Below, piece by piece: positions 46,597 through 56,197 of a stretch of 64,000 nt of DNA. The position numbers and the translations under genes were made by a program. The stretch is from Haloferax sp046557615. GTDB taxonomy: Archaea; Halobacteriota; Halobacteria; Halobacteriales; Haloferacaceae. Every line of letters begins with the position of its first letter. The first letter of the stretch is position 1. The stretch is taken from assembly GCF_046557615.1 (NCBI RefSeq), contig NZ_JBKIII010000001.1, positions 310,001 to 374,000 of the forward strand. The letters run 5' to 3'. Under the pieces are notes generated by a model, which had not been told where the DNA came from, made no database searches, and saw only the letters and a program-made list of their open reading frames with translations.

Positions 46597-47696
46597 GTAC
46601 GACAACAATCGACCGACTCCGTGACACCGAACTGTCCTATCGAGCGACGCTCGTCGGCGGCGCAGCGAGCGTCTTCCTTCTCATCGCTATCCTCGGTGTC
46701 GTCTTCCCGCAGAGTATCTGGGCAAACCTCCTCGGCATCCTTACCAGTCGCAGTACGCTCTCGTCGGCGCTGCGTCTCTCCGTGCCGATTACCTTCGCCG
46801 CACTGGGCGGTATCTTCTCCGAGAAAGCCGGTATCGTCAACATCGGTCTCGAAGGCCTGCTCATCGTTTCGGCCTTTACGGCTATCATTACGACGGCCGT
46901 CATCGGTCCGCAGATGACTATCGTCGGTCTGCCAGCTCTCTGGATTGGCTTCTTCGCAGGCATCCTCGCGTCGGTGCTGTTCTCGGCACTCTTCGCGGTC
47001 GTCTGCATCCGATTCAAAGCCGACCAGATTATCGCCGGTCTCGCGGTGTGGCTTATCGCACTCGGCCTCGCGCCGTTCGCCGCAACCGTCTACTACGGCG
47101 GTGTCAACACCAACAACCTCGGTACGTCGCTCGGCACGTGGACGATTCCGGGTCTCGCACAGATTCCGTTCTTCGGCGCGTTCTTCGACGCCGACCCATC
47201 GGTCTACATGATGCTCGTCGCGGTTCCGGCCTCGTGGTTCGTCCTCAACCGGACGGCCTTCGGCCGCCACATCCGCGCCTCTGGTGAGAACCCGAAGGCA
47301 CTCGACACGGTTGGTGTCGACGTCAGCCGCGTCCGCTACGCGGGCGTTCTGCTCTCCGGGTTCCTCACCGGCATCGGTGGGGCCGCACTGTCGCTCGGTC
47401 TCGGCCAGTTCATCGGCAACGACCAGACGATGGTCAACGGCAAGGGATTCATCGCAATCGTCGCCTACCTCTTCGGGAACTACAACCCGCTCGGTGCGTT
47501 CGGTGCGTCGTTCCTCTTTGCCGGACTGGAAGCCGTCCAGATTCGCCTCCAGCAGGTTCCGGGCTACGCGGTTCCGGACTCGCTCATCCAGACGATACCA
47601 TACGTCACGGTGATTGTCGTCCTCGCGCTCGTCGGACGCACGCGCATCCCGGCGGCGGCAGGCGAACACTACGACTCGGGCGACGACAACCGGTAA
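46593..47696 (+). CDS. Nucleoside ABC transporter permease 2
   Basis: 367 aa, about nine or ten TM helices. Contains the family stretch F-S-E-K-A-G-I-V-N-I-G-L-E-G-L-L-I and F-G-R-H-I-R-A-S-G-E-N-P-K-A, as in YufQ/NupQ. Last gene of the importer locus; the geranylgeranyl reductase gene begins 114 bp later with its own likely promoter. Confidence 0.93.
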   Translation: MSTTTIDRLRDTELSYRATLVGGAASVFLLIAILGVVFPQSIWANLLGILTSRSTLSSALRLSVPITFAALGGIFSEKAGIVNIGLEGLLIVSAFTAIITTAVIGPQMTIVGLPALWIGFFAGILASVLFSALFAVVCIRFKADQIIAGLAVWLIALGLAPFAATVYYGGVNTNNLGTSLGTWTIPGLAQIPFFGAFFDADPSVYMMLVAVPASWFVLNRTAFGRHIRASGENPKALDTVGVDVSRVRYAGVLLSGFLTGIGGAALSLGLGQFIGNDQTMVNGKGFIAIVAYLFGNYNPLGAFGASFLFAGLEAVQIRLQQVPGYAVPDSLIQTIPYVTVIVVLALVGRTRIPAAAGEHYDSGDDNR

Positions 47697-47810
47697 CCGA
47701 CGGATTCACCCCTCGATTTCTGATTCTTTCCTTCGACGAGCGACGCGTCTTGCCTCGTTCGGCCGGTGCGGGAGTAAAGAGTTTTCTCCCCGCGATATGG
47801 AGGTGATACC

Positions 47811-49181
47811 ATGTCCAAACACCAGCACGACGTGGTCGTTGTCGGCGCGGGCACCTCCGGGTGCTACGCGGCGGCGACAATCGCGCGAGCGGGCTATGAC
47901 GTTGCGGTCGTCGAACGAAAGCCCGTCGAAGAGGCCGGTCACATCGCCTGTGGTGACGCACTGAAGGGCGCAAACGCGTTCCCCGAGGCGATTCCAAAGG
48001 AGCAAATCGAACCCGCGTTCACCAACACGGACGTCGACCACGGTCGCTTCGAAATTCCGCAAGAGGACACCGTACTCGACATTCCTGTCCCCGGTGAACT
48101 CGCCGTCATCGACCGCTGGAAGTACGGCAAGCTCATCATCGAAGGCGCGGACGACGCTGGCGCAGAATTCCACTACGACACCGTCGTTCAGGACGTCATT
48201 CAAGACGACGACGGCACCGTCACGGGCCTCCACACGAAGCGCAAAGGCGAAGCCGTCGAATACGAGGCCGATATCGTCATCGACGGCGCGGGCTCGCTGT
48301 CGCTTCTCCAAGACAAGACCGACTTCTCGAATGCGACGTTCGACACGAACGTCTCTTACTCTCAGTTCTGTTCTGCCTACCGCGAAATCGTCGAAGTCAA
48401 AGAACCGGTCGAGTGGGACGACGCACTCGTGTTCAAACCAGCCTCTGTCGCCGCCGGTTACATCTGGTACTTCCCGCGGACGGAGACGACTATCAACGCC
48501 GGTCTCGGCTTCCAGATGAACGAAGAGCCGATGAAACTCGTCGAAGACCTCAAACAGGACCTTCGCAACCGACCCGAGTTCGAAGGCGCAGAGGTCACGG
48601 ACAAACTCGGTGCTGCCCTCCCCACCCGTCGCCCCTACGACTCTGCGACTGCGCCGGGCTACATGGCCGTCGGCGACGCCGCCGCACACGTCAACCCGAC
48701 GACTGGCGGTGGCATCGCAGGTGCCGCCTACGCCGGTGCCTACGCAGGCGAACAGGCAATCGTCGCCCTCGAAAAGGGAGACGTGAGCGAAGAGGTGCTG
48801 TGGCGCTACAACGAGCGCGTCATGGACCACTTCGGTGGCCGCTATGCCAGCCTCGACGTGTACAACATCCTCTCGACAGCAGTCGATGTTGACGACCTGA
48901 TGGGCCTCATGGCCTCGTTGCCGGGTGAGAAACTCGCCGAAGCTCTCTACTCGGGAACCACGTCGTTCGGTCCTGCGCTCCTCCTCCAAACCGCCGCATC
49001 GAGCTTTGGCTACTGGCGGCAGATTCTCGACTTCTACAAGACGAAGCAACTCGCCGACAAACTGATGGCCCACTACGACCGCTATCCCGGTCGGCCAAGC
49101 GCACTCGAAGGCTGGCAGGACGAACGCGACCGGATTATGGACGAGATTTACGAAGTTACTGGCGCGAAGCCGAAGTACTGA
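47811..49181 (+). CDS. Geranylgeranyl reductase-family flavoprotein
   Basis: 456 aa. FAD-binding V-V-V-G-A-G-T-S-G-C-Y-A-A at the N-terminus, E-R-K-P, then the family's M-A-V-G-D-A-A-A-H-V-N-P-T-T-G-G-G-I (flavin contact) in the middle. In archaea these enzymes hydrogenate the geranylgeranyl chains of ether lipids, after the UbiA prenyltransferase (here at 1435-2289) acts. Some paralogues reduce other prenyl groups, so the exact substrate is inferred. The 3' end overlaps the convergent kinase gene by 26 bp. Confidence 0.9.
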   Translation: MSKHQHDVVVVGAGTSGCYAAATIARAGYDVAVVERKPVEEAGHIACGDALKGANAFPEAIPKEQIEPAFTNTDVDHGRFEIPQEDTVLDIPVPGELAVIDRWKYGKLIIEGADDAGAEFHYDTVVQDVIQDDDGTVTGLHTKRKGEAVEYEADIVIDGAGSLSLLQDKTDFSNATFDTNVSYSQFCSAYREIVEVKEPVEWDDALVFKPASVAAGYIWYFPRTETTINAGLGFQMNEEPMKLVEDLKQDLRNRPEFEGAEVTDKLGAALPTRRPYDSATAPGYMAVGDAAAHVNPTTGGGIAGAAYAGAYAGEQAIVALEKGDVSEEVLWRYNERVMDHFGGRYASLDVYNILSTAVDVDDLMGLMASLPGEKLAEALYSGTTSFGPALLLQTAASSFGYWRQILDFYKTKQLADKLMAHYDRYPGRPSALEGWQDERDRIMDEIYEVTGAKPKY

Positions 49182-50217
49182 GTTTCGCCTCGTTTTCGAA
49201 CGCGACGTTTCTGATTTCGAACCGCGCACCGCCCGATGCTGCTTCTGTCGCCGTCGCCGTCCAGCCGTGGGCTTCGACCACGCCAGCGACGATAGCGAGT
49301 CCGAGACCCGTTCCCTCGGCGTCGGTCGTATAGCCCGACTCGAAGATTTTGTCGCGCTCGGCGTGTGGAACCCCCGGCCCATCGTCTTCGACGAAGAAGC
49401 CGTCGTCGAGCAGTCCGACGCGGACTTGCACGTCGGGTCCAGCGTGGTCGATTGCGTTGCGGAAGAGGTTCTCGAAGACCGTCACGAGGCGCTCGCGGTC
49501 CGCCTGTAACGTCGCGTCCGCTTCGACCGCCAGCGCGGCCGCATCGAGGTTCGTGTTGGCGACGGCGTCTGCCGCAATCCGGGCGAGGCCGACGGGTTCG
49601 GTCTCGCCGACCGTCTCACCGCTCCGCGAGAGGTGGAGGACGTCTTCGATGAGCGCCTCCATGCGATTGTGAGCTTCAGCGACGGTTTCGAGGTGTTCCA
49701 TACCGTGTCCGTCGCGTGCGAGTTCGAGACGTATCTGGGCGACGTTCAGCGGGTTTCGCAGGTCGTGGCTGACGACCGAGGCGAACTGGTCGAGTCGCTC
49801 GTTGCGGGCCGCGAGGTCTTCTTCATGCGCATTGCGCAGGTCTGCCCATCGAATGATTCCGAACGTGACCGAGAGGACACCGAGGAGCAACGCGAGGTCT
49901 TCGAATAAGATGGAAAAGGAATCTGGCTGGACGAGGAGTTCGTCGAGCGCGTCGGTCGTCGCGTAGATGGCGATGAAGATGGTGCCGACGTAGAGCGGTC
50001 GCCACACTACCGGGGTTTCACGAATGGCCGAGATAATGGCGGTGCCACCGAGTGCGACCGGAACGAGGAGGATTTCGACGGCGAATCGGTAGAGTGAGCC
50101 ATCACCGGTGGTAAATGCAATGAATTGCAGGCTTGCGAGTCCGAGGACGATACCGGTGGCGACGGCGACCGGTTGGACATCGAAATCGGGTGTCGATTCT
50201 CCTCGGAGTAAACCCAT
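49156..50217 (-). CDS. Membrane histidine kinase
   Basis: 353 aa. Four or five N-terminal TM helices (to about residue 125) lead into the dimerisation helix F-A-S-V-V-S-H-D-L-R-N-P-L-N, then N-box F-E-N-L-F-R-N-A-I-D-H, D-D-G-P-G-V-P and G-L-G-L-A-I-V. No PAS or HAMP domain is obvious, so the sensing part is the membrane domain itself. No response regulator is adjacent. Convergent and overlapping at the 3' end with the reductase gene. Confidence 0.9.
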   Translation of the reverse strand: MGLLRGESTPDFDVQPVAVATGIVLGLASLQFIAFTTGDGSLYRFAVEILLVPVALGGTAIISAIRETPVVWRPLYVGTIFIAIYATTDALDELLVQPDSFSILFEDLALLLGVLSVTFGIIRWADLRNAHEEDLAARNERLDQFASVVSHDLRNPLNVAQIRLELARDGHGMEHLETVAEAHNRMEALIEDVLHLSRSGETVGETEPVGLARIAADAVANTNLDAAALAVEADATLQADRERLVTVFENLFRNAIDHAGPDVQVRVGLLDDGFFVEDDGPGVPHAERDKIFESGYTTDAEGTGLGLAIVAGVVEAHGWTATATEAASGGARFEIRNVAFENEAKLSTSASRQ

Positions 50218-50315
50218 CGCTGGCGGCTATGCGTGGGGGGAACAAATAAGCGCTGGCGGTTTCGTCGGGTCGTTGGGTTGGTAGCGAAAGGCGAGTTTTG
50301 GAGAAAGAGCGCCTG

Positions 50316-51599
50316 TTAGGGCTGCTGCGTGGCGATTTGTCCGATACTCCCCGACATTACGTCGATTGCGATTTGGATGGTCTCTTCGTCGACATCGAAC
50401 GTTCGGGTGTGGTGGCCGCCGGGGTGGTCGGTGCCGACGCCGACGTAGGCCGCGAGGCCGCCTTGTTCTTGGACGCGGTTCATCAGGTACGTCGCGTCTT
50501 CACTGCCGCCGAGTTCGTCGCTCCGGAGAATCGAATTCACGCCTTCGACACCGTTGCTCACGTCGCCGACGATGTCCATGAGTACGTCGTCACTGCGGGC
50601 GCTTGGTGCCTTCCCTTCGACCGAAATCTCCACTTCGCAGTCGTACATCGCGGCCGCAGACTCGATGACGGTGTGGGCGCGGCCCTCCATGTACTGCATG
50701 AGTTCGGTCGTCGCACCGCGAACCTCGCCTTCGATGAAGGACTCTTCGGCGATGATGTTCGTCGCCGTGCCGCCGCCCATCAGGCCGACGTTGACCCGAG
50801 TCGCGCCGTCGGAGTGCCGCGAGATACCGTAGAGGTTCTGCGTCGCGGCTGCTGCCGCGAGGTTGGCGTTCTTTCCTTCTTCGGGCTTTGCGCCCGCGTG
50901 GGCCGGAGCGCCAGTGAATTCGGCGAGGAAGTGTGAAACCGCAAGAAAACCATCGACGCCGCAGACGATTTCGCCGGTCGGGTGGTCGAGTCCGACGTGC
51001 AGGGCGAGCAGATAGTCCACGTCGTCGAGGTGGCCGCTCTCGGCGACTGCTTTCCCGCCTGCGACTTGCTCTTCGCTCGGTTGGAAGAACACCTTGAACG
51101 TGCCCGAGAAGTCCGAGTCGATGACCGCGTCGAGGATACCGAGACCGATGGTCGCGTGGGCGTCGTGGCCGCAGGCGTGCATGAAGCCCTCGTTCTCGGA
51201 GCGGAAGCCCTCTTTCGTTGGCAGGTGGTCGTCGCCGTCGGATTCAGTGATTGGGAGGGCGTCGATATCGACGCGAAGCGCGATGGTTGGCCCGTCGCCT
51301 CGTTCGAGGACGGCGAGTGCGCCCGTATAACCGCCCTCCAATTGTTCGAGAATGTCCTCTCGCGCACCCGCCTCGCGTGCCCGTTCGAACCACGTCTCGA
51401 TTTCGGTGTCGTCGGGGACGGCCATTCGCTCGTTGGTGTCCATGATTTCGGGGCCGACGTAGAGACCGTCGAGGTCACGAGTTTCGAGTTCAGAGACGAT
51501 TCGGGCGGTGGTGTAAAACTCCCGCCACGCAGGTTCTGGATGCTTGTGGAGGTCCCGGCGGAACGCGATGAGGTCGTCCATCGTCGCTTGTTGACTCAT
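50316..51599 (-). CDS. M20-family metallo-amidohydrolase
   Basis: 427 aa from ATG 51599. Zinc ligands are visible in M-H-A-C-G-H-D-A-H-A-T and in Q-P-S-E-E-Q, with D-I-D-A-L-P-I earlier; a lid/dimerisation domain lies in the middle. It resembles AbgB/HipO-type amidohydrolases that cleave N-acyl or aminobenzoyl amino acids. Divergent from an NhaC-type antiporter across 123 bp, suggesting shared control of an uptake-and-cleave route; that link is inferred. Confidence 0.9.
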   Translation of the reverse strand: MSQQATMDDLIAFRRDLHKHPEPAWREFYTTARIVSELETRDLDGLYVGPEIMDTNERMAVPDDTEIETWFERAREAGAREDILEQLEGGYTGALAVLERGDGPTIALRVDIDALPITESDGDDHLPTKEGFRSENEGFMHACGHDAHATIGLGILDAVIDSDFSGTFKVFFQPSEEQVAGGKAVAESGHLDDVDYLLALHVGLDHPTGEIVCGVDGFLAVSHFLAEFTGAPAHAGAKPEEGKNANLAAAAATQNLYGISRHSDGATRVNVGLMGGGTATNIIAEESFIEGEVRGATTELMQYMEGRAHTVIESAAAMYDCEVEISVEGKAPSARSDDVLMDIVGDVSNGVEGVNSILRSDELGGSEDATYLMNRVQEQGGLAAYVGVGTDHPGGHHTRTFDVDEETIQIAIDVMSGSIGQIATQQP

Positions 51600-51722
51600 A
51601 CCTCGACTCTTTTCTGTGGGTGCTGATAAACACACCAGACTGGTTCGTTGACACTCTATTGTGTTGTCACCGGCGCAAGCGATTCGTGCCTCTTTTATTT
51701 CCGAGTGGGTGTCTCACAAACG

Positions 51723-53273
51723 ATGCCTGAAGAACCGGACATCGAGCTTACTTTCCGCGGTGGGAGACTTGTCAGCGCGCTCCCGATTGCCATCTTTATC
51801 GGGTGGGCAATCTTCCAAAGCGGCGTCCTCGGAATCGGCGATACGACTGGCCTTGTCGCGGGGATGCTGACAGGACTCATCGTGGGGTTGCTGTTCGTCC
51901 GGGGAGACTGGAAGGACTATGCGGACGTGATTTTTGCAGGCATGACTCGCCGAGTCGCCGCAACCGCTGTGGTTGCGTGGCTCTGGGCGGGGATGTTTGC
52001 AGAGACGATTCAGGTCGGCGGTTTCGTCGATGGTCTCGTCTGGGCGGCGACTGCTCTGAACGTCAGTGCGGGCTTGTTCCCCGCGGTGACGTTCCTCTTG
52101 GCGGCGCTGCTCGCAACCGGTATCGGCACCGGTTACGGGACGGCAATCGCATTCACGACCCTCGTCTTCCCTGCTGGATTACTCCTCGGTGCGAACCCCG
52201 TACTGCTGTTTGGCGCAATCCTCTCCGGTGCTGTCTTCGGAGACAACCTCGCACCCGTGAGTGACACAACAATCGTCTCTGCGGTCACACAGAACGCAGA
52301 TATCGGCGGTGTCGTCACCTCTCGTGTGAAGTACGCCGTCGTCGCCGCCGCACTCGCCGTCGTCTCGTACCTCGTCGCAGGCTTCGGGATTCCCGGTGTC
52401 TGGGGCGGCATGCCGCACGCGAGTATCTCCGGTCAGTTCGGCGCGACTGCCTCGCCGTGGGGACTCGTCCACCTGCTCGACATCGCGGTGGTCATCGTCC
52501 TCGCCGTCAGTGGTCGGCACATCATCGAATCCATCTCGTGGGGACTCATCGTCGCCGCCGTCCTCAACGTCGCCCTCGGCGTTGCCGGACTCGTTGACGT
52601 GTCGCTCGGAAGCATGATTCTGTTCGAAGCACCGCAGAACCAACTGACCGAAGCCGTCGCGTCGCTGCCGGTCTTCAGTTCCATCGTGACGACGGTCCCG
52701 ATGGGCGAGGCTGGCGTCGGCGGGAGTATCTACGCCGGAGCAGCGGGCTTCTTCCCGCTCATCGTCCTGACGTTGCTCCTCGTCGCAGGCGCAGAAATCA
52801 TGCGTGCTGGTGGTGGCTTCGACGCGATTCAAGAACTCTTCATCGACCGGGTTGCGACGACGGTTCGTCGCGCCGAGGTGACGATGGTCCTCGGAACGGC
52901 ACTCGTCAATGCGACGGTGACTATCAACACCGCCGCAGAAATCGCAATCGCACCGTACATCGCCACGCTGGGCAAGCGATTCAACATCAACGGCTACCGC
53001 CGTGCCAACATCCTCGACGCGAACACCTCCGCACTCGGGTACATCTTCCCGTGGGGCGGTGGCTTGCTCGCTGGCTTCGGCGCGATGCAAGGGCTCGTCG
53101 GTGGCGAAGGCACGCCGTGGTTCACCGCCCAGATGCTCGTGAACCCCGCCTCTGTGTGGCCCTACGTCTTCCACGGCTGGTTCCTCGTTGCGGTGTTCCT
53201 CTTCGCCGCGTGGACCGGCTACGGCCGTGAATACGTCTCTGACCGCGTCTCTGAGGAGGTGAGTCGCGTATGA
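51723..53273 (+). CDS. NhaC-type Na+/H+ antiporter-family transporter
   Basis: 516 aa from ATG 51723 (M-P-E-E-P-D-I-E-L-T-F-R-G-G). About 11-12 helices. Characteristic stretches are F-G-D-N-L-A-P-V-S-D-T-T-I in the middle and N-T-A-A-E-I-A-I-A and F-P-W-G-G-G later. The family includes Na+/H+ antiporters and Na+-linked organic-acid exchangers; with the amidohydrolase next door, an amino-acid-derivative substrate is also possible. Overlaps the next small gene by ATGA. Confidence 0.88.
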   Translation: MPEEPDIELTFRGGRLVSALPIAIFIGWAIFQSGVLGIGDTTGLVAGMLTGLIVGLLFVRGDWKDYADVIFAGMTRRVAATAVVAWLWAGMFAETIQVGGFVDGLVWAATALNVSAGLFPAVTFLLAALLATGIGTGYGTAIAFTTLVFPAGLLLGANPVLLFGAILSGAVFGDNLAPVSDTTIVSAVTQNADIGGVVTSRVKYAVVAAALAVVSYLVAGFGIPGVWGGMPHASISGQFGATASPWGLVHLLDIAVVIVLAVSGRHIIESISWGLIVAAVLNVALGVAGLVDVSLGSMILFEAPQNQLTEAVASLPVFSSIVTTVPMGEAGVGGSIYAGAAGFFPLIVLTLLLVAGAEIMRAGGGFDAIQELFIDRVATTVRRAEVTMVLGTALVNATVTINTAAEIAIAPYIATLGKRFNINGYRRANILDANTSALGYIFPWGGGLLAGFGAMQGLVGGEGTPWFTAQMLVNPASVWPYVFHGWFLVAVFLFAAWTGYGREYVSDRVSEEVSRV

Positions 53274-53533
53274 GCTGGCTCGATTCGCTCCTCGCTGGGT
53301 GGACGTTCCGGACCGCCACGCCCGAGTTCGAGACTGGCGATGTCATCACCGCCTACGTGACTGACTCCGACGCCGAAGGTGGACTCGTCCGCATCGGCGA
53401 CTCGATTATTCGCCTCCCCGAAGCCGACGGCGAACTCGTCGAGTCGAAGGTCACACTCGAAGTCACGGCGTTCGACACCTCGACCTCTCAAGGAACGGGG
53501 ACGGTCGTGGACGTCATCGGTCCCGACGAATAG
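53270..53533 (+). CDS. Small acidic beta-rich protein (DUF7513-type)
   Basis: 87 aa coupled to the transporter gene by ATGA. F-E-T-G-D-V-I-T-A-Y-V-T-D and A-E-G-G-L-V-R-I-G-D-S-I-I-R-L form a TRAM/OB-like strand pattern. The family is haloarchaeal. Role unknown; possibly a regulatory subunit or RNA/ligand binder. Confidence 0.75.
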   Translation: MSWLDSLLAGWTFRTATPEFETGDVITAYVTDSDAEGGLVRIGDSIIRLPEADGELVESKVTLEVTAFDTSTSQGTGTVVDVIGPDE

Positions 53534-53598
53534 CTCGTCGGCAGGAGAGAAGAGAGAAAACCATCTGCTGGCGCGTCGCGCGCGCCCATTTTTCCAGC

Positions 53599-53931
53599 TC
53601 AGTTCCGACGATGACCGAGCGGTTTCTTCTGTTCGACTTCGACTTCGACGTGGACACTGTCAGGGAACGGGCGCTGAGTGACGGTGCGTGCGACCTCGTC
53701 GGCCCCGTGGATTTCGAGACGGCGCGTGTAGACGGTGTAATCCCACGCCGAGAACTCGTCACCCGGTGCGAGGGTGCGATACTGTGGGATGTTCAGACGC
53801 TTCGGTTGGTCTGCGTGTGGACCGCGGCAGTCCGCGCCTTTCTTTTCGACCTGTTGTTTCAGGTCGCCGACGATTCGGTCGAGAACAGCTTTGTCACCGC
53901 TTTGAAAGGTGAGTTTTGTTACGAACGGCAT
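53599..53931 (-). CDS. Ribosomal uS10-like paralogue
   Basis: 110 aa. M-P-F-V-T-K-L-T-F-Q-S-G-D, then L-N-I-P-Q-Y and Y-T-V-Y-T-R-R-L-E-I-H-G-A match the uS10/mL48 fold as found in a second, non-operonic S10-like protein of Halobacteria. It is not in a ribosomal operon, so it is unlikely to be the main S10. Function unknown. Confidence 0.85.
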   Translation of the reverse strand: MPFVTKLTFQSGDKAVLDRIVGDLKQQVEKKGADCRGPHADQPKRLNIPQYRTLAPGDEFSAWDYTVYTRRLEIHGADEVARTVTQRPFPDSVHVEVEVEQKKPLGHRRN

Positions 53932-54088
53932 GAGTGGGCACTACCGAATTTGTGGACGCTCCGACCGTAAAAACGCATCTACACAGGTCTCGCACGCGAC
54001 CGATTACCAGTCAGTCGAACACACGAACCATGAGAATCCTGTACACCCTCCGATACGCTCTTAAAGGGTGGCACATTTATTCAGGGTA

Positions 54089-54544
54089 ATGGCAGTCGAA
54101 GCGGTCAGCGCTGGAGCCATTCTCTTCCGCGACACCCGCGGCCGGAGGGAGTATTTACTCCTGAAGAGTCGTCCAGGGGACTGGGAGTTCCCGAAAGGCG
54201 GGGTCGAAGGGAACGAGGAGCTTCAGCAAACAGCAATCAGGGAAATCAAAGAGGAGGCAGGAATCGAAGAATTCCGTCTCATCGATGGCTTCCGCGAAGA
54301 CTATAGCTACGTCTTCGAAGCGAACGGCAAAACGATTCACAAGACGGTTCACCTGTTCATCGCCCACTCGTTCGAGGCGTCGGCGGAACTCTCCACCGAA
54401 CACCGCGACCTGCAGTGGCGCGACTACGAACAGGCGATCAACACCATCACCCAAGACGGACCGCGCGACATCCTCAAAGAGGCACACACGTTCCTCGACG
54501 AGATTGTCGCCCAGAGCGAAGGTCCGCACAAGTACGTCAGATAA
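54089..54544 (+). CDS. NUDIX hydrolase (Ap4A-type)
   Basis: 151 aa from ATG 54089. The NUDIX box G-G-V-E-G-N-E ... R-E-I-K-E-E-A-G-I is complete. V-S-A-G-A-I-L-F-R before it and D-W-E-F-P-K-G suit the asymmetric diadenosine tetraphosphatase subfamily, which clears Ap4A and related alarmone-like nucleotides. Normal length. Confidence 0.9.
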   Translation: MAVEAVSAGAILFRDTRGRREYLLLKSRPGDWEFPKGGVEGNEELQQTAIREIKEEAGIEEFRLIDGFREDYSYVFEANGKTIHKTVHLFIAHSFEASAELSTEHRDLQWRDYEQAINTITQDGPRDILKEAHTFLDEIVAQSEGPHKYVR

Positions 54545-54628
54545 CGCACTGACACCCTTGTTTTCACGGCTCCCGAGCGACGCATCGGCGACCAAACCGT
54601 CTTGTGTCTCCCGGTCACACGAACACTC

Positions 54629-55600
54629 GTGAGCCACGCCGCCGACCGCGACCCGGAATTCACCTTCGAGTTACGAGTGTGTCGCTGGGCCGAACAGGCG
54701 TGGCATCCCGACGGCCCGCGGCCCGCATTCGTCGCGCGACAACTCGGCACGCGAAAGCGCCGCTGGGACACGGTCGTCGTCGAAGTGGACCCCCAAGCGT
54801 TCGCCACCCGCCGCGACCTCTCGACCCGCGGTCTCGATTCTGATTTGCTTCGCGTCGTTCGTCACGCACCGGAAGACTGGCAGTGGTACCGCGACGCGAT
54901 ACCCCATCCCGGATTCCCGTGGCGGCACGTCATCGCGGCGGTCCATCGTGCCGCCGGACGAGGACTGGTCGAGACTCGCCGTGGGAAGCGAAACCGCGTC
55001 GAATATCGAAGAAAAGCACCATACTCAGACTGGGTTCGACGAATCGTCGCTATCGAGAACAAACCGAATCTGGATGCGAGCGCCGCCCGCGCACTGGGCG
55101 AGCAACTCACCCACGACGTCTCGCGCAGTCTCGCCGACGAAGTGTGGGTTGCGACCGAAACGACTGGTCGCCGCGTCGAACCGGCCTTGCTCGAAGACAT
55201 CCCGGTCGAAGTTGGGATTCTCTCGGTCGATGCCGACGACTCCGCAGAGGTGCTGTGGCATCCGAGTACGCTCTCCCCGTCTCCAGACGACGCTCGTCGC
55301 CGACTCGTACTCGCAGAGCGCGCCTACGACAAAGGCTGGCGGAATTACGTCGAGACGATGCGCCCCGACTGTCGGCACTTCGAACTCTCACGTCGGGGGC
55401 GCGCGCTGATTCCCTACTGTGCGGCGAAGGCGTGCCATCAAAGCCAGCGCGAGTGTGCCGGGTCGTGTTCGCAGTTCGAACCCGAACCGCCCCAGTGGCG
55501 AACGAAGGGGTGGCCAATCGAAGGCGGGCCGGGGAAAGGGATTCAGCGATTGCTCGACCAGCGAACAGAGCGAATGAGAGAACGAGTGACAGAGCCTTAG
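54629..55600 (+). CDS. Haloarchaeal DUF5787 protein
   Basis: 323 aa from GTG 54629 (V-S-H-A-A-D-R-D); a TTG at 54602 would add nine. It has R-V-C-R-W-A-E-Q-A-W, I-V-A-I-E-N-K-P-N-L-D-A-S and V-W-V-A-T-E-T, a pattern like PD-(D/E)XK folds (E-N-K as the ExK part), and a Cys-rich tail (C-A-A-K-A-C ... C-A-G-S-C). The family is confined to Halobacteria; nuclease-like chemistry is an inference from the E-x-K. It overlaps the next, convergent gene by 4 bp. Confidence 0.82.
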   Translation: MSHAADRDPEFTFELRVCRWAEQAWHPDGPRPAFVARQLGTRKRRWDTVVVEVDPQAFATRRDLSTRGLDSDLLRVVRHAPEDWQWYRDAIPHPGFPWRHVIAAVHRAAGRGLVETRRGKRNRVEYRRKAPYSDWVRRIVAIENKPNLDASAARALGEQLTHDVSRSLADEVWVATETTGRRVEPALLEDIPVEVGILSVDADDSAEVLWHPSTLSPSPDDARRRLVLAERAYDKGWRNYVETMRPDCRHFELSRRGRALIPYCAAKACHQSQRECAGSCSQFEPEPPQWRTKGWPIEGGPGKGIQRLLDQRTERMRERVTEP

Positions 55601-56097
55601 ACGACTTCGACGTCAACTTCGTCGCGCTCGACGGCGAGGCGGAACGTCGGCACGGTCCGGTAGATAACTTCGATGACGCCTTTTCGCCGGAGACTCTGGA
55701 GTGCGCGGCGAACGTCGTCAACTTCGGGGTCGATATCGAACTCGTCGCGGAGTTTGTTGAGAACGCTGACCACGCTCTCAGACCGCTCTTCGGGACCGGC
55801 GACGACTTCGAAGACGCGCGCTTCCAACTGCGGGATGCGAATCACACTCGGGATGGACTCTTCGTCGTCGTCGCTTTCGACGCCGGGTTCGACGCCTGTC
55901 AGTTCGGCCGCCTCCGCAGTCGCGCGAATCAGACTGTTATCGTCGCGGTAGTAGTAATCTTTCAGCTCCTTTTCGAGGTACTGGTGGACTTCGCTGCCGC
56001 TTTCGAGTTCCCACCGGTTTTGGAGTTCCTTGTTCTTGGTCGGCTGAAGGCGAACGATGTCGGCGAGTCGTTCGCGTGCCTCGTCGGAGAGCGCCAT
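55597..56097 (-). CDS. Haloarchaeal winged-helix protein (DUF5797-type)
   Basis: 166 aa. It begins M-A-L-S-D-E-A-R-E-R-L-A-D-I-V-R-L-Q-P-T-K-N-K-E-L and has V-H-Q-Y-L-E-K-E-L-K-D-Y-Y-Y-R-D-D, typical of this archaeal family. Two winged-helix-like segments flank an acidic linker. Probably a DNA-binding regulator; target not known. Confidence 0.83.
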   Translation of the reverse strand: MALSDEARERLADIVRLQPTKNKELQNRWELESGSEVHQYLEKELKDYYYRDDNSLIRATAEAAELTGVEPGVESDDDEESIPSVIRIPQLEARVFEVVAGPEERSESVVSVLNKLRDEFDIDPEVDDVRRALQSLRRKGVIEVIYRTVPTFRLAVERDEVDVEVV

Positions 56098-56197
56098 ATC
56101 CGGAGCATTTACCGGGCGTCATATAACGTTGTTCTGGATTCAGTTCCAACTTCGATGAATGTTAATTATTAACTCCTCGTCACTCGTCGGTCACGCT

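Noticed and set aside
45864..47669. 601-codon frame antisense to both ABC permeases
   Set aside because: Rich in Arg/Glu/Asp repeats, as expected from the reverse complement of high-GC membrane-protein codons; the plus-strand permeases are certain.
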